Part shown: piece after piece, positions 55,901-63,680 of the stretch
Numbering within the stretch: position 1 is the stretch's first letter
How the letters are laid out: every line of letters starts with the position of its first letter
Source: Anaerolineae bacterium
GTDB lineage: Bacteria > Chloroflexota > Anaerolineae > 4572-78 > J111
Assembly (NCBI GenBank): GCA_016926805.1
Contig: JAFGNV010000181.1
Coordinates: 78,492-142,491 of the forward strand
DNA length: 64,000 nt
Direction of reading: 5' to 3'
Notes under the pieces: generated by a model
The model's input: only the letters and a program-made list of their open reading frames with translations
Database searches by the model: none
What the model was told of the DNA's origin: nothing
Program-made: the position numbers and the translations under genes

Positions 55901-58407
55901 CGAACGGTGAATGGCTCGCAGTTGCCAGCGATAGTGGAGTTGTACGGTTATGGTCGGTTGAAGACCTTGCAGCAGAGCCGAAAACATTATTCGGTAATGA
56001 GGATGAAGTAGACCTTTTGGCCTTTAGCCCCGACAGTCGCTGGCTGGCAACCGGTGGTGATATTGTCCGGTTATGGTCGGTCAATAATCTAGAAGCAGAA
56101 CCGCGGGTGTTCCCTAACCTAAAGCGAGCTTCGGCGCTAGGCTTTAACCAGGAGGGAAACCTACTAATCGCAACTGAAAGTGACAGTACTGTTTGGTCGT
56201 GGTCAGGCAATGAGCCCGAAGCCGACCCAGAAATAGTACGTGGTTATGAGGGATGGGCTAAAGCGTTCAGCCCTAACTGTGAGTGGTTTATTACCACCGC
56301 AGGCGACAACACCATCCAACTGTGGTCATTAGTTGATCCGGAAGCTGACCCTCAAATGGCACGCGGACATGAAGATTATATAACATCGGCTGCCTTCAGC
56401 CCTGATGGCCAATGGTTGGCTACAGGTAGTGAAGATGGTTCCGCGCGATTGTGGTCTGTGGATAATCTAAAAATAGAACCTATGGCTTTGCGTATCCCTT
56501 ATAAAAATACTGTTTGGGATCTTGCTTTTAGCCCAAACAATCAGTGGCTTGGCGTAGCTAGTCCAATTGGCAATATTTTTTTATGGCCAACTGCCGACTT
56601 GGAGGCCGAACCTCAATTAATAAATGGTTACCACGATGGGTCAACTATTCTAGATTTTAGCCCTGACGGACAGTGGTTGGCTACTGCTTCTTCCACTTCC
56701 AATGAAAAGGTTGTTCTATTGTGGCGAACTGCCACTCTAGGTGCAGAACCACAAGTACTTCTCGGTCATGAGGGTTATGTCAATGCCATAGCCTTCAGCC
56801 CCGACGGGAAATGGCTTGCTACTGCCAGTACTGATTTTACGATCCGGTTGTGGTCACTAGACAATTTGGATATCCAGCCCCGCATCTTTTATACCTATGC
56901 TCATACTGAGTATACTCCCCCATATTTAGATATTCCTAAAACGGTAACCTTTAGTCCCGATAGTCAATGGTTAGCTATCGCCGTAGATAAAACTGTTCAA
57001 TTACAATCATTGATCGATACTGAAACTTTACCATACATTTTATATGATCACGAAAGTGATGTCTCGGACTTGGCCTTCAGCCTTGACGGGCAATGGCTGG
57101 CATCTGCAAGTAACGATGGTACTGTACGCATATGGTCTTTCGAAACCAATTCAATTGGATCGGAAATAAGCCCGGTTGGAGAGTCACGTATCTTGCTTGG
57201 CCACGAAAGCAGTGTTCACACCGTGGCTTTCAGCCCAGACAGCTATTGGCTGGCTACCGCCAGTGAGGACAACACTATCCGAATATGGTCACTCATGTAT
57301 CCGAAAGCGGAATCTCAGATATTGAGGAGTGAAGGTGTTACAGACATAGCCTTTAGCCCCGATGGGAAATGGTTAGTTACCGGTAACTGGATTGATAGGG
57401 TTTGGTTCTGGCACATGCATGCAGATGAGTTGACCGATTTGGCATGTAAGTACACCGGACGTAATTTTACTTTTGAGGAATGGCAACGCTATTTCCCGGA
57501 AGGATATACCCGGACCTGTCTAAACTGGCCTAAGCACCCCAGCGTAATTGAAGGTATAAAATCGGAGGGCCAGAGTCTGGTCTTAGCCGGAAAATGTGAT
57601 GAAGCTATGACTAAACTTAATGAGGCGATCACCCTCAGTGTTGAATATGGGTTTGATTCAGAGGAAATTAAGCAAGATGTTGTTCGTATATTAGAAACAG
57701 GGTGGCAAAACCTTGCTTTTTCCGGTCAGATTGACGAAGCGATCGTATGTTTGAAAAAAATACAGATCATTGATCCGGAATCCCAAATAGAAAATCCTGA
57801 ACGCAATGTTAAAGACCTTGCCACGCATGGTCTAATGAATAAGGGAAACCAGCTCGTAGAGCAAAACAGAATTGATGAAGCAATTGCCAAATATAAGGAG
57901 GCGATTTCTCTTGCTCAAGAAATAGAAGTGGATTTTGGAGAACTTGATGAAAACAGTTTTGTCGCCTATAAACTAATTGAAATTGGAGCAGAGTTAGCAC
58001 AGTCGGGAGAAATATTGGAGGCTGTGGCGAAATTCGAGAAAGCAAAAACGTTTGATCCGGCGATGGTCACCAAGGAAATCGACTCGGCATGGAGGTGGAA
58101 TACTCTTTGTCGGCAGGGTAGTTTGTGGGGGCACGCTAGCCTCGTGAAGGAATTTTGCAATGAAGCCGTAACTTCGGCCAATGAATACAGTCTTGCGGAA
58201 TTCCGTGATAGTCGTGGTATCAACCGGGCCTTGTTGGGTGATTATACAGGAGCCATTGAAGATTTTGAGGAATTTGTGAAATTTTACCAAGATAACGAAG
58301 ATTATCAGGAGCAAGTAGTCCAGCGTCAGGGTTGGATAGAAGATTTACGGGCGGAGAAAAATCCGTTCGATGATGAAACGTTAGAGCAATTAAAATCGGA
58401 TGAATAA
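52987..58407 (+). CDS. nSTAND NTPase / transmembrane / WD40 / TPR protein
   Basis: 1806 residues from ATG 52987 (GGGAG upstream); the frame is open further upstream without support. A short TPR-like start (about 1-80) is followed by a helical domain (about 110-180) of the sort that precedes Chloroflexota STAND ATPases. The nSTAND1-type NTPase spans about 190-640: FFGRNAAIQSVL, Walker A GPSGSGKSSLVRAG (about 246-256), Walker B VLVIDQFEELFSLC, and the later DVSHEALIQKWP. A single membrane helix (about 656-678) and Ala/Glu-rich coiled coil lead to about 15 degenerate WD40 repeats (about 818-1478) and several TPRs to the end. The architecture matches the 1501-residue protein at 15664. G/C content drops noticeably from about 55.1 kb on. 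Likely a regulated ATPase switch with a ligand-sensing propeller. Confidence 0.85.
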   Translation: MPDDLQQAIIALKSGQRDRARQLLLQLLKEEPHHDAAWVWLSRAVNTPEWQRACLDRALSINPDNPEAHEALLDLIAAEADSELPGSKSPPATPATPPLTSALPGGANLKEFLQNLHKNLNLLKEREAKYATAAPLDLLNQIDDYQTAIALTEHALELDVPMADLQAEFGSLNLQISTVVFVGEEKPRHPFTGANPYRGLRKFTEEDAKFFFGRNAAIQSVLGMVQYLVDTETSVQTPDLIAVLGPSGSGKSSLVRAGLIPVLWDNGVEGSFQWPIKVMLPGEHPLDALALTFAGEVGRDLASIRDTLAGGEKALHDLMVESLTVTNKPDEAIFVLVIDQFEELFSLCEDEAERRAFIEQILYAAQTRRNRCMVLLTMRSDFYSKVAAYKPLAEAVTRQQMLVSPLTEKELREAILLPAETVGLELEKELVERLLADTADAPGVLPLLQHALLELFHRRDGNLLTLAAYNEIGGVQGALAHRADSVVNELTPDQQQTVRRIFLRLIQPGEGTIDTRRRAALTEVLTTDSETESVEGLVQTLANANLLTTSFNPEANETVLDVSHEALIQKWPLLRHWLDEDREGLRIRQQLSQATRDWQEREHDEDSLYRGARLLEAEEWVETHPDEINPLEQSFIAASVAAREQAALERRKRTQRFIAGLIVGLVLVAIAAVFGFVGQDRASKSEATALSESTNTAEERDRANLQSTRAFENEQRAENEKATALAAVNAEVTAVAVAEARQAEAEAARADAEQQARLSQARELAIQSQQALSNNHQQRALLLAIEAFNTTQKTDPYQTAPIQALRDVLPEVSGLPLVGHNGTVSSIAFSPDNQWLATASTGDETVRLWSVTNPEAEPYLLENHRGGVGSLTFSPDNQWLAVFSRSDGAIWLWSLGNFQTEPRVLQSQVDFFRSNVLTFSPDGRWLAHVGSLETTAGTYEKIIQLWPITNQDEEPQLLQGHEGGVKAVTFSSNGEWLAVASDSGVVRLWSVEDLAAEPKTLFGNEDEVDLLAFSPDSRWLATGGDIVRLWSVNNLEAEPRVFPNLKRASALGFNQEGNLLIATESDSTVWSWSGNEPEADPEIVRGYEGWAKAFSPNCEWFITTAGDNTIQLWSLVDPEADPQMARGHEDYITSAAFSPDGQWLATGSEDGSARLWSVDNLKIEPMALRIPYKNTVWDLAFSPNNQWLGVASPIGNIFLWPTADLEAEPQLINGYHDGSTILDFSPDGQWLATASSTSNEKVVLLWRTATLGAEPQVLLGHEGYVNAIAFSPDGKWLATASTDFTIRLWSLDNLDIQPRIFYTYAHTEYTPPYLDIPKTVTFSPDSQWLAIAVDKTVQLQSLIDTETLPYILYDHESDVSDLAFSLDGQWLASASNDGTVRIWSFETNSIGSEISPVGESRILLGHESSVHTVAFSPDSYWLATASEDNTIRIWSLMYPKAESQILRSEGVTDIAFSPDGKWLVTGNWIDRVWFWHMHADELTDLACKYTGRNFTFEEWQRYFPEGYTRTCLNWPKHPSVIEGIKSEGQSLVLAGKCDEAMTKLNEAITLSVEYGFDSEEIKQDVVRILETGWQNLAFSGQIDEAIVCLKKIQIIDPESQIENPERNVKDLATHGLMNKGNQLVEQNRIDEAIAKYKEAISLAQEIEVDFGELDENSFVAYKLIEIGAELAQSGEILEAVAKFEKAKTFDPAMVTKEIDSAWRWNTLCRQGSLWGHASLVKEFCNEAVTSANEYSLAEFRDSRGINRALLGDYTGAIEDFEEFVKFYQDNEDYQEQVVQRQGWIEDLRAEKNPFDDETLEQLKSDE

Positions 58408-58528
58408 TAATCTTCCAGTGACATTACGAATTGCAAAGGATAGCTGTGTCCTCAATCGGGTCTTTGTCTGAAAAACTTGGCGATATGGCCAGCGTCAGAG
58501 AAGGTAAAAACCCGGTTTAAAATTAAAA

Positions 58529-58555
58529 AAGACCCCGTCCAAATGACAGGGTCTT
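58529..58555 (-). terminator. Rho-independent terminator of the minus-strand operon
   Basis: On the minus strand AAGACCC (58555-58549) pairs with GGGTCTT (58535-58529), followed by TTTTAATTTT. It lies 14 bases beyond the stop of the methylase-like gene at 58570 and closes the operon that enters from the right edge. Confidence 0.75.
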
Positions 58556-58569
58556 GGGATAAATATTTG

Positions 58570-59625
58570 TTAACCCACAGCCACGCTGCGAAACATCTGC
58601 TCAAAGGAGTCGCTGTTGGTGCTGGGAGGCGGGCCATTCTGATAAACTTGTTGAATTACTTCTCCGGGAGATAGTAGCTCCTGGCCGCGCTGCTGATGCG
58701 CTTGCATAGCTTCGGCTGCCGCCGCTTCCAGTTGCAGGGCATAAGAATTCAGGCCATAAAGCATTGCTGATGAACGACTCAAGGCAATAGCGACCCTACT
58801 GATATCCTGGCCGCTAAAAATGATGAGGCCCATCTTCACCATCCACGCCGGCATTAATGAGGCGGCGGCAAGATTCAAGATTGAACTTCCTATTGCTGGA
58901 TCATGGCAAGTGACGGGTTCGAAAAAACCGACACAAGCTGGTACTACATGTTTGACGAAGTAATCGCGTATGGCCTCTGGCTCGTCTTCTGGCAAGACCA
59001 GCCCGGCCAGCAGCACCGCCCCGCCAAGGATATTGTCGGGATGGCACAAGGCTTGCTTGAGCCGTTCGTGAACCATCTGCTCGCCAGTTAACCCTATGGT
59101 CATTTCTGCTAACAGTCTAGCGACAGGCCATGGTGTATACACCTCGGCGTTATTGCTACCCATATTCACCCAAGTCTGATAGAGATAGCCCAGAATATCG
59201 GGTCCACTGAGCGGGCCGGCAATGTTGAGACTGTTTGGCTCGCCCCACAAGCCGGGGGCCGTCGCTTCCAGCAGCAAGGCGAATGCCTCGCCAAAATGTT
59301 GCCAGATACGGTGGGTGCGCTCTTCGTTTAGCCAGCCGCCGGCATAGTGGGTGCGAATTTGGGCAAACGTTTCGGCGATTTCCGGTGGATCGTCGGCAAA
59401 GTGACCGGTGGCCCCGACCGCTTTGATCTGTTCCGGCAAGGCTTTCAAGGTCGCCTCAGACAGGAAGACAAAATGATCGAAAACCTCACGGTTGGTTCTG
59501 CCCGAGATGGCCGTGATTTGCTCAAGCCGCCGGATGATTTCTTTGGGAAAGTCACGTTGGGCAAAAGGGACAGCCGTTCGCTTTTTTAAGCGACGGCGTT
59601 TGACGGTTTTTTTGTTAGCCATCAT
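58570..59625 (-). CDS. Degenerate N6-DNA-methylase-like protein, copy 1
   Basis: 351 residues; start ATG 59625 or 59622, overlapping the upstream stop. Basic N-terminus (KKTVKRRRLKKR). The middle GHFADDPPEIAETF begins a helical domain, then ILGYLYQTWVNMGSNNAEVYTPWPVARLLAEM, resembling the substrate-proximal part of N6-adenine methylases. SAM motif I is kept as HDPAIGSSILNLAAA, and LIIFSGQDISRVAIALSRSSAMLYGLN matches the GxDIDxxxxxxAxxNxxLYGL segment. The catalytic NPPY-type motif IV is not found, so DNA methylation is doubtful. The tail ends SDSFEQMFRSVAVG, like the tails of two other operon proteins. Last gene of its operon. Confidence 0.7.
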   Translation of the reverse strand: MMANKKTVKRRRLKKRTAVPFAQRDFPKEIIRRLEQITAISGRTNREVFDHFVFLSEATLKALPEQIKAVGATGHFADDPPEIAETFAQIRTHYAGGWLNEERTHRIWQHFGEAFALLLEATAPGLWGEPNSLNIAGPLSGPDILGYLYQTWVNMGSNNAEVYTPWPVARLLAEMTIGLTGEQMVHERLKQALCHPDNILGGAVLLAGLVLPEDEPEAIRDYFVKHVVPACVGFFEPVTCHDPAIGSSILNLAAASLMPAWMVKMGLIIFSGQDISRVAIALSRSSAMLYGLNSYALQLEAAAAEAMQAHQQRGQELLSPGEVIQQVYQNGPPPSTNSDSFEQMFRSVAVG

Positions 59626-60047
59626 CCTGCTCCTTCCAACACCATTTCCGGTGCTTCTGTCTCTTCAGTGATAATGAAGGCAGCTTCCACCAGCAGATCC
59701 AGCGAGTCATCATCCTCATCGTCAGCCGTGATGACTTCCTCGGCCAAGCAGATGTCGGTCCAGCGCAGGGAGGGCGTGGCCGGATAGGTGGTGGTAATGA
59801 CGATCTCAACGCCGGAAGCCAGCCGGTATCGCGAGACAATATCGGCCAGATCGCTGCGAGTTTCGATGGCCTGGCGATTGAGCGCGATTTGTTCTTCAGA
59901 AATGCTCCCCCCATCACCGGTGAGGTGACGGCAGAGCAGCGCGAGTGCCGTAGCGCCGGTTTCACGGATGGCGGCCAAAGCCGCCGCCGTGCAGGTGATC
60001 TCGCCGGATGCAAAGCGCATTTGTGGTTTTGATTGTTGGTCAGACAT
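59622..60047 (-). CDS. Plasmid-type small protein (ATPGALEAL-like family)
   Basis: 141 residues, ATG 60047 with AGGAGGT upstream. The core FASGEITCTAAALAAIRETGATALALLCRHLTG, then SEEQIALN and SRYRLASGVEIVITTTYP, matches the pattern of short plasmid and element proteins I know as FxxGxxxATPGALEAL...HxxGDWG...SAYR...IWIITE; their function is not established. An acidic C-terminal extension (TADDEDDDSLDLL) is added here. The gene overlaps the methylase-like gene by ATGATG, implying coupled synthesis. In other genomes I recall the family beside methylase-like genes. Confidence 0.6.
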   Translation of the reverse strand: MSDQQSKPQMRFASGEITCTAAALAAIRETGATALALLCRHLTGDGGSISEEQIALNRQAIETRSDLADIVSRYRLASGVEIVITTTYPATPSLRWTDICLAEEVITADDEDDDSLDLLVEAAFIITEETEAPEMVLEGAG

Positions 60048-60096
60048 ACGATAACCTCCTGTAGATTTTGAACGGGTGACGGTTTAACCAACCAAG

Positions 60097-60131
60097 AATC
60101 CCCTGGCGCCACTTAATAACGCCAGGGGATT
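60097..60131 (-). terminator. 12-bp perfect hairpin between operon genes
   Basis: AATCCCCTGGCG (60097-60108) pairs with CGCCAGGGGATT (60120-60131), loop of 11. It sits in the 98-base gap between two co-directional genes. The U-run on the minus strand is poor (ATTCTTGG), so partial termination or RNA processing is more likely than a full stop. Confidence 0.5.
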
Positions 60132-60145
60132 TTGCTGCCGCGAGG

Positions 60146-60511
60146 TCAGGTCTTAATCTGGTCGATACAATGCGGCGAAGGTGGCTGGTTGGATAGGTTT
60201 TGTTGAGTGTCAGAACGGTGCTGTTGTTCTCCTTGTCTCTTCCATTCCTTGTTGACCGCTTCCAATAGATTGGGGCAGAGTTGCGGCCAATAGAGTGGCC
60301 CGGCGATGGCCGAAGCCAGGCAAACAGCGCGGGTAATGGGGTCCAGGCAGTCGGAAATGGCGGTGGTGAAATTCAAGTGGGGATTGCGCAGGACAACAAT
60401 GCTATCTTCCCGGTCGCGTACCTCCAGACCAAGACGCCGGCTCCAGTCGGCCACCGTGGCCACCGGGGCAAAGGTCATTTCGACCAGGCGGGGGGTGATC
60501 AATGTTTTCAT
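60146..60511 (-). CDS. Hypothetical operon protein
   Basis: 121 residues, ATG 60511 with AGGAGA upstream. TPRLVEMTFAPVATVADWSRRLGLEVRDREDSIVVLRNPHL begins the protein; a hydrophobic helix with ITRAVCLASAIAGPLYWP follows, and the last 30 residues are Gln/Asn/Pro-rich and likely disordered. No family recognised. It follows the next gene upstream by 30 bases. Confidence 0.55.
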   Translation of the reverse strand: MKTLITPRLVEMTFAPVATVADWSRRLGLEVRDREDSIVVLRNPHLNFTTAISDCLDPITRAVCLASAIAGPLYWPQLCPNLLEAVNKEWKRQGEQQHRSDTQQNLSNQPPSPHCIDQIKT

Positions 60512-60541
60512 GGTTCAGTCTCCTTTGTTAGGTGAGTTTTT

Positions 60542-61795
60542 TTACAGCAAGGCTGGCCAATCCGGCGATACCTTGAGTTGGCCGGCCTCGACCTCCCGGG
60601 CCAGGGCCAGCCGGATGTCCTCATCGACAATTTCTTGCCAGCGATGCGTGTCAGCATCGTAGTAGATGGCGTCGGCTTTTTTGGCCATAGTGATGGGATG
60701 GGTCAGAATGCCCCGGATGAGGAGGGGATACTGCCGGCCATCCGGGGCGTGATAGCGGTCTTTGATCCGCTCGTGAGGGGCGCCGGCGGCGGGCACCGGG
60801 GGGGGCGAACCTACCGGCGCAGGGCCATTGGTACGAGCAGCGTCAGTGACCTGGTAGGCCCTGGCGGGCGGCGTACGGGTGAAGAGTGTCGTCGGTGGCC
60901 GGGTAGCGGTTGACGGCCAGGCGGGGTAACGCGGTGGCGTCACGTCGCTACCCAGGTCGGGTTGTGACGGGCGCGGCGCGGGTTGAAACAGCGGACTGGG
61001 ACCGCGCCCGCCGGGCGGCTGACCTCGGATCAACGGCTGATCACTGATCAGCACGTCATAATCGGCAGTGCCGGGCTGGCCATCGTCCCGTTCACCTTCA
61101 TCAATCAACAGCCAATTGGCGGCAAAAAAAGCCCGCTTGAGATAACCCAGGCTGGTGGCGTGTTCCAACTCGTTGATGCTGCCGATGAAGCCGGGGATAC
61201 TCTGCGGATCGCGGTCGCCCTTGACCACATCAATGATGACGCGTGGCGCAACTTCGCGGTCAAAATAGAACTCGCGATGGGGCAGGCTGAAACTGCGGAC
61301 GTGGGTCAGGGTTTTGCTCACGTCCCACACCTGCACGGTAAAGGTCTGGCCGTGCCAGGTGCGCCCCGACTCGGGGAAGTAATAGCCGTTGGCCGCCAGC
61401 AACCGGCTGCCCAGCAGCCAGCGCAGGGCAGCCGCGGTTCGCGGGGTCAAGGGGCTTTGCCGGATGGTGACGCCGCGATACCGCTCGATGACGTCGCCGC
61501 GCCCCAGCAGCCGCACGCCAAAAGTGACTAGCGAGCCGGTGACCTGTTCCAACGCGTGCAGGGCCATCATCGCGCCCAGCAAGCCGGTCAGTTTGGGCAG
61601 GCCCTTTTCCAATCCGGCCACGCCAAAAAAAGCGGCGGTGATGTCGCCGATGCGGCGAGGTAACTCTTCCGGCCGGGATACGTCCCGGTAGCTGCTCCAA
61701 CTGCCGAGGGTATTGAGGTATCGATGCACCTGGCCCAACAGGCCGTTGCGTTGGGCGGCGTTTTTAGAGGGTAGGTTGTGATGGGAGTGGATCAT
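60542..61795 (-). CDS. Hypothetical operon protein with proline-rich linker
   Basis: 417 residues from ATG 61795 (CAGGAG nine bases upstream); the frame continues up to 61906 through repeat copy C. The N-terminal 230 residues include hydrophobic helices (AAFFGVAGLEKGLPKLTGLLGAMMALHALE) and a folded part with RSFSLPHREFYFDREVAPRVIIDVVKGD. A Pro/Thr/Arg-rich linker of about 100 residues leads to a C-terminal module (YHAPDGRQYPLLIRGILTHPITMAKKADAIYYD). I recognise no family. Two-module shape with a flexible linker suggests an adaptor. Confidence 0.55.
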   Translation of the reverse strand: MIHSHHNLPSKNAAQRNGLLGQVHRYLNTLGSWSSYRDVSRPEELPRRIGDITAAFFGVAGLEKGLPKLTGLLGAMMALHALEQVTGSLVTFGVRLLGRGDVIERYRGVTIRQSPLTPRTAAALRWLLGSRLLAANGYYFPESGRTWHGQTFTVQVWDVSKTLTHVRSFSLPHREFYFDREVAPRVIIDVVKGDRDPQSIPGFIGSINELEHATSLGYLKRAFFAANWLLIDEGERDDGQPGTADYDVLISDQPLIRGQPPGGRGPSPLFQPAPRPSQPDLGSDVTPPRYPAWPSTATRPPTTLFTRTPPARAYQVTDAARTNGPAPVGSPPPVPAAGAPHERIKDRYHAPDGRQYPLLIRGILTHPITMAKKADAIYYDADTHRWQEIVDEDIRLALAREVEAGQLKVSPDWPALL

Positions 61796-61840
61796 AGGAA
61801 ATCGTCTCCTGATCAGTGAAATAAGTGTTTTAATGTGGTG

Positions 61841-61903
61841 AAAAACTCCGGAGGAGTTTCTGACGCTTTCGCTTACGGTAGAAGCCATTTTTTTGGCTTC
61901 TCC
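61841..61903 (-). repeat. Double-hairpin repeat, copy C
   Basis: On the minus strand: AGAAGCCA (from the 61901-61894 side) with TGGCTTCT (61887-61880), loop of six A residues, then AAACTCC / GGAGTTT (61843-61849 with 61853-61859), then TTCACCACAT as in copy A. It lies just upstream of the gene starting at 61795. The longer frame from 61906 would translate it. Confidence 0.75.
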
Positions 61904-61909
61904 CATAAC

Positions 61910-62268
61910 ATAGGCTTATCCTTTCTATTCAATTCAGGGGAAAAAACCGGCCCATCCCCCAACAGCGGGGAGGGGGAGAGAACTTGCGCGCAGCGCGGCC
62001 CATTCAACGGCTACCGGGCTGGGTATGGGGTGGAGAGGGGCAATGGCCGGGCCAGACCTGGGTGGGGCAGGGGCTGGCCCGGGGCATCGCGATTAGCCGT
62101 CAAGTCGGGTCAAAAATCTGCTATTCTGCCAATGTTCTGATCGTGGTTTGTCAGGAAGCTCTTATCAGGATAGCGGTTCTTCGGGAAGGCTGGTTCTGCG
62201 CTGTTACTGCCCCGCCAACATCTTCGGGACAGGTTTACGAGTTGCGGGCTGCGCCGCTGACGCCCTGA
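61910..62268. other. Intergenic region without a recognisable gene
   Basis: About 360 bases, partly very G/C-rich (near 61970-62090). No convincing open frame with a ribosome site was seen on either strand. A promoter for the gene at 61795 may lie at its left side. Confidence 0.5.
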
Positions 62269-63384
62269 TTATGAGCCAGCCGATTGGGGCGGCTTCTGGA
62301 ACAAGTCGGCAAAGGAGGGGTGACCGGCTTGCCGGCGGGGTTCGGTCGAATCTCCAGTTTCTTGAGTCAACGGTGGTCGAGTTGGATAGACTGCCAGGGG
62401 AGGAACATCGAGGGGGTCGTCGGCCTGTTGTGCCAGTTGCGCCTGGACGTCGGCGAGTGCTCGCGATTGGGCCAGCCGGTAGCCGTTCAAGCCAAACAGC
62501 ATTGTATTGATGTTGGCCATCTGCCGCAGCAGGGGATCGGTGGGTTCCCAGACCACACGGACCAGAGCGCTCTCTAACGCCCACGCTGGAAACTGCGCGG
62601 CCGCCGCCAGCAGCATCGCACTGGAGTCAACCAGCGGCGGCCCGACCAGCAGCGGCTCGGCATACGGCAGAACGGCCTCATACCATTCGGCGAAATTGTC
62701 GCCGGGTTCCGGCGTAAGCGCAACCCCGGCGCGGTGGGCCTTCAGCCCGGCGTACACCAGAACCGTGTTGGCTTGCTCTGCGCCATCGGGAATAGCAGCC
62801 TGGGCCGCGATCAGACAGTCGGCCCAGGAGTCGCCAAAGAACGGGGTCCATCTGGCCGGGAAATCGAGACAGGTCAGAAACACCTGGCCGATGACGTTGG
62901 GATTGAGGTCGGTTTGTTGACCGTAGTGGGCCAGGCCGGGTGCGGCGCTGTCCAGCAGCAGGGCAAAGGCTTCGCTAAAGGCAGCCTGCATCTGGCGATA
63001 AACGGCCGGATATTGGGCCGAAGCGCGCAGATACCGCTCTCTGGCCCGGCTGAAGATGGCCTGGATGTCGGGGGGGTCTTGGGCAAACTGGCCGGTAGCC
63101 GTCAGCGCCCGCCATTGCTCCGGCCACATCTTTAAGCCACTTTCCAGCATCCCCAGCCAATCTTTCAGTAGCGTGATGATGGGGATAGTTGACGTGGCCG
63201 CCATCTGCCGGATGAGGTGGGCGATGACTTGCACATATGGGTTGTCTATCTGTGCGGGAACAAGCGTAGGTCGGTGGGGAACCGGCCTGGGCTGGTCTAG
63301 CGGGGCGGGGAGTCTTCGCGTGGCAGGTGGGGAATGGGTGCTTGGATTCGTCGTCGCACGACGGCGTTTGTGTTTTTTGCTCAT
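62269..63384 (-). CDS. Degenerate N6-DNA-methylase-like protein, copy 2
   Basis: 371 residues from ATG 63384. It is a diverged paralog of the protein at 58570: GQFAQDPPDIQAIFSRARERY corresponds to GHFADDPPEIAETFAQIR, AFSEAFALLLDSAAPGL to HFGEAFALLLEATAPGL, and NINTMLFGLNGYRLAQ to SRSSAMLYGLNSYALQ. SAM motif I is gone (GPPLVDSSAMLLAAAAQF instead of DPAIGSS), and no NPPY motif exists. A basic, Pro/Thr-rich N-terminus of about 45 residues precedes the core and a Pro-rich stretch leads to the tail HPSFADLFQKPPQSAGS. Its start overlaps the end of the next gene upstream by four bases. Confidence 0.7.
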   Translation of the reverse strand: MSKKHKRRRATTNPSTHSPPATRRLPAPLDQPRPVPHRPTLVPAQIDNPYVQVIAHLIRQMAATSTIPIITLLKDWLGMLESGLKMWPEQWRALTATGQFAQDPPDIQAIFSRARERYLRASAQYPAVYRQMQAAFSEAFALLLDSAAPGLAHYGQQTDLNPNVIGQVFLTCLDFPARWTPFFGDSWADCLIAAQAAIPDGAEQANTVLVYAGLKAHRAGVALTPEPGDNFAEWYEAVLPYAEPLLVGPPLVDSSAMLLAAAAQFPAWALESALVRVVWEPTDPLLRQMANINTMLFGLNGYRLAQSRALADVQAQLAQQADDPLDVPPLAVYPTRPPLTQETGDSTEPRRQAGHPSFADLFQKPPQSAGS

Positions 63385-63680
63385 CGTTCTTTCTCCGGCA
63401 GGTCACGATTTTGCTTGTGTTTGAACAGGTCGGCGAAGGATGGGTCAACCGGTGGCGGCGGCGACCGCTTGTTCAACGTTATCTCCACCACCGTCTTGCC
63501 GGCTTCATCCGTAACGTGGGTCAACTGGTGCTGGCCGGGCAACGTCTTGACCATCGCCGCCATTTGCTGAACAAACTCCAACGCCAGATCGCGGTTGATC
63601 GCCAACCGTTCGTGCAGGAGCGGCGGCCCGCCGTTCTTGCCGGTGACGGTGATTTCGATGTTTGCTTCAGGCTGTGCCAT
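63381..63680 (-). CDS. Small operon protein ending in the SFADLF motif
   Basis: 99 residues, ATG 63680. EANIEITVTGKNGGPPLLHERLAINRDLALEFVQQMAAMV looks like an alpha/beta fold, with a second strand pair TVVEITLNK. A Pro run leads to DPSFADLFKHKQNRDLPEKER, nearly identical in its core to the tail of the methylase-like copy 2. Overlaps neighbours on both sides (14 bases with the zinc-ribbon gene), so all three are co-translated. No family recognised. Confidence 0.6.
   Translation of the reverse strand: MAQPEANIEITVTGKNGGPPLLHERLAINRDLALEFVQQMAAMVKTLPGQHQLTHVTDEAGKTVVEITLNKRSPPPPVDPSFADLFKHKQNRDLPEKER

Noticed and set aside
61796..61906. 37-residue N-terminal extension of the 417-residue operon protein
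   Set aside because: It would translate repeat copy C; ATG 61795 has a proper AGGAG. A regulatory leader role remains possible.
62204..62584. 126-residue minus-strand frame
   Set aside because: Overlaps the methylase-like copy 2 in another frame, with Arg/Pro/Ser-rich shadow composition.
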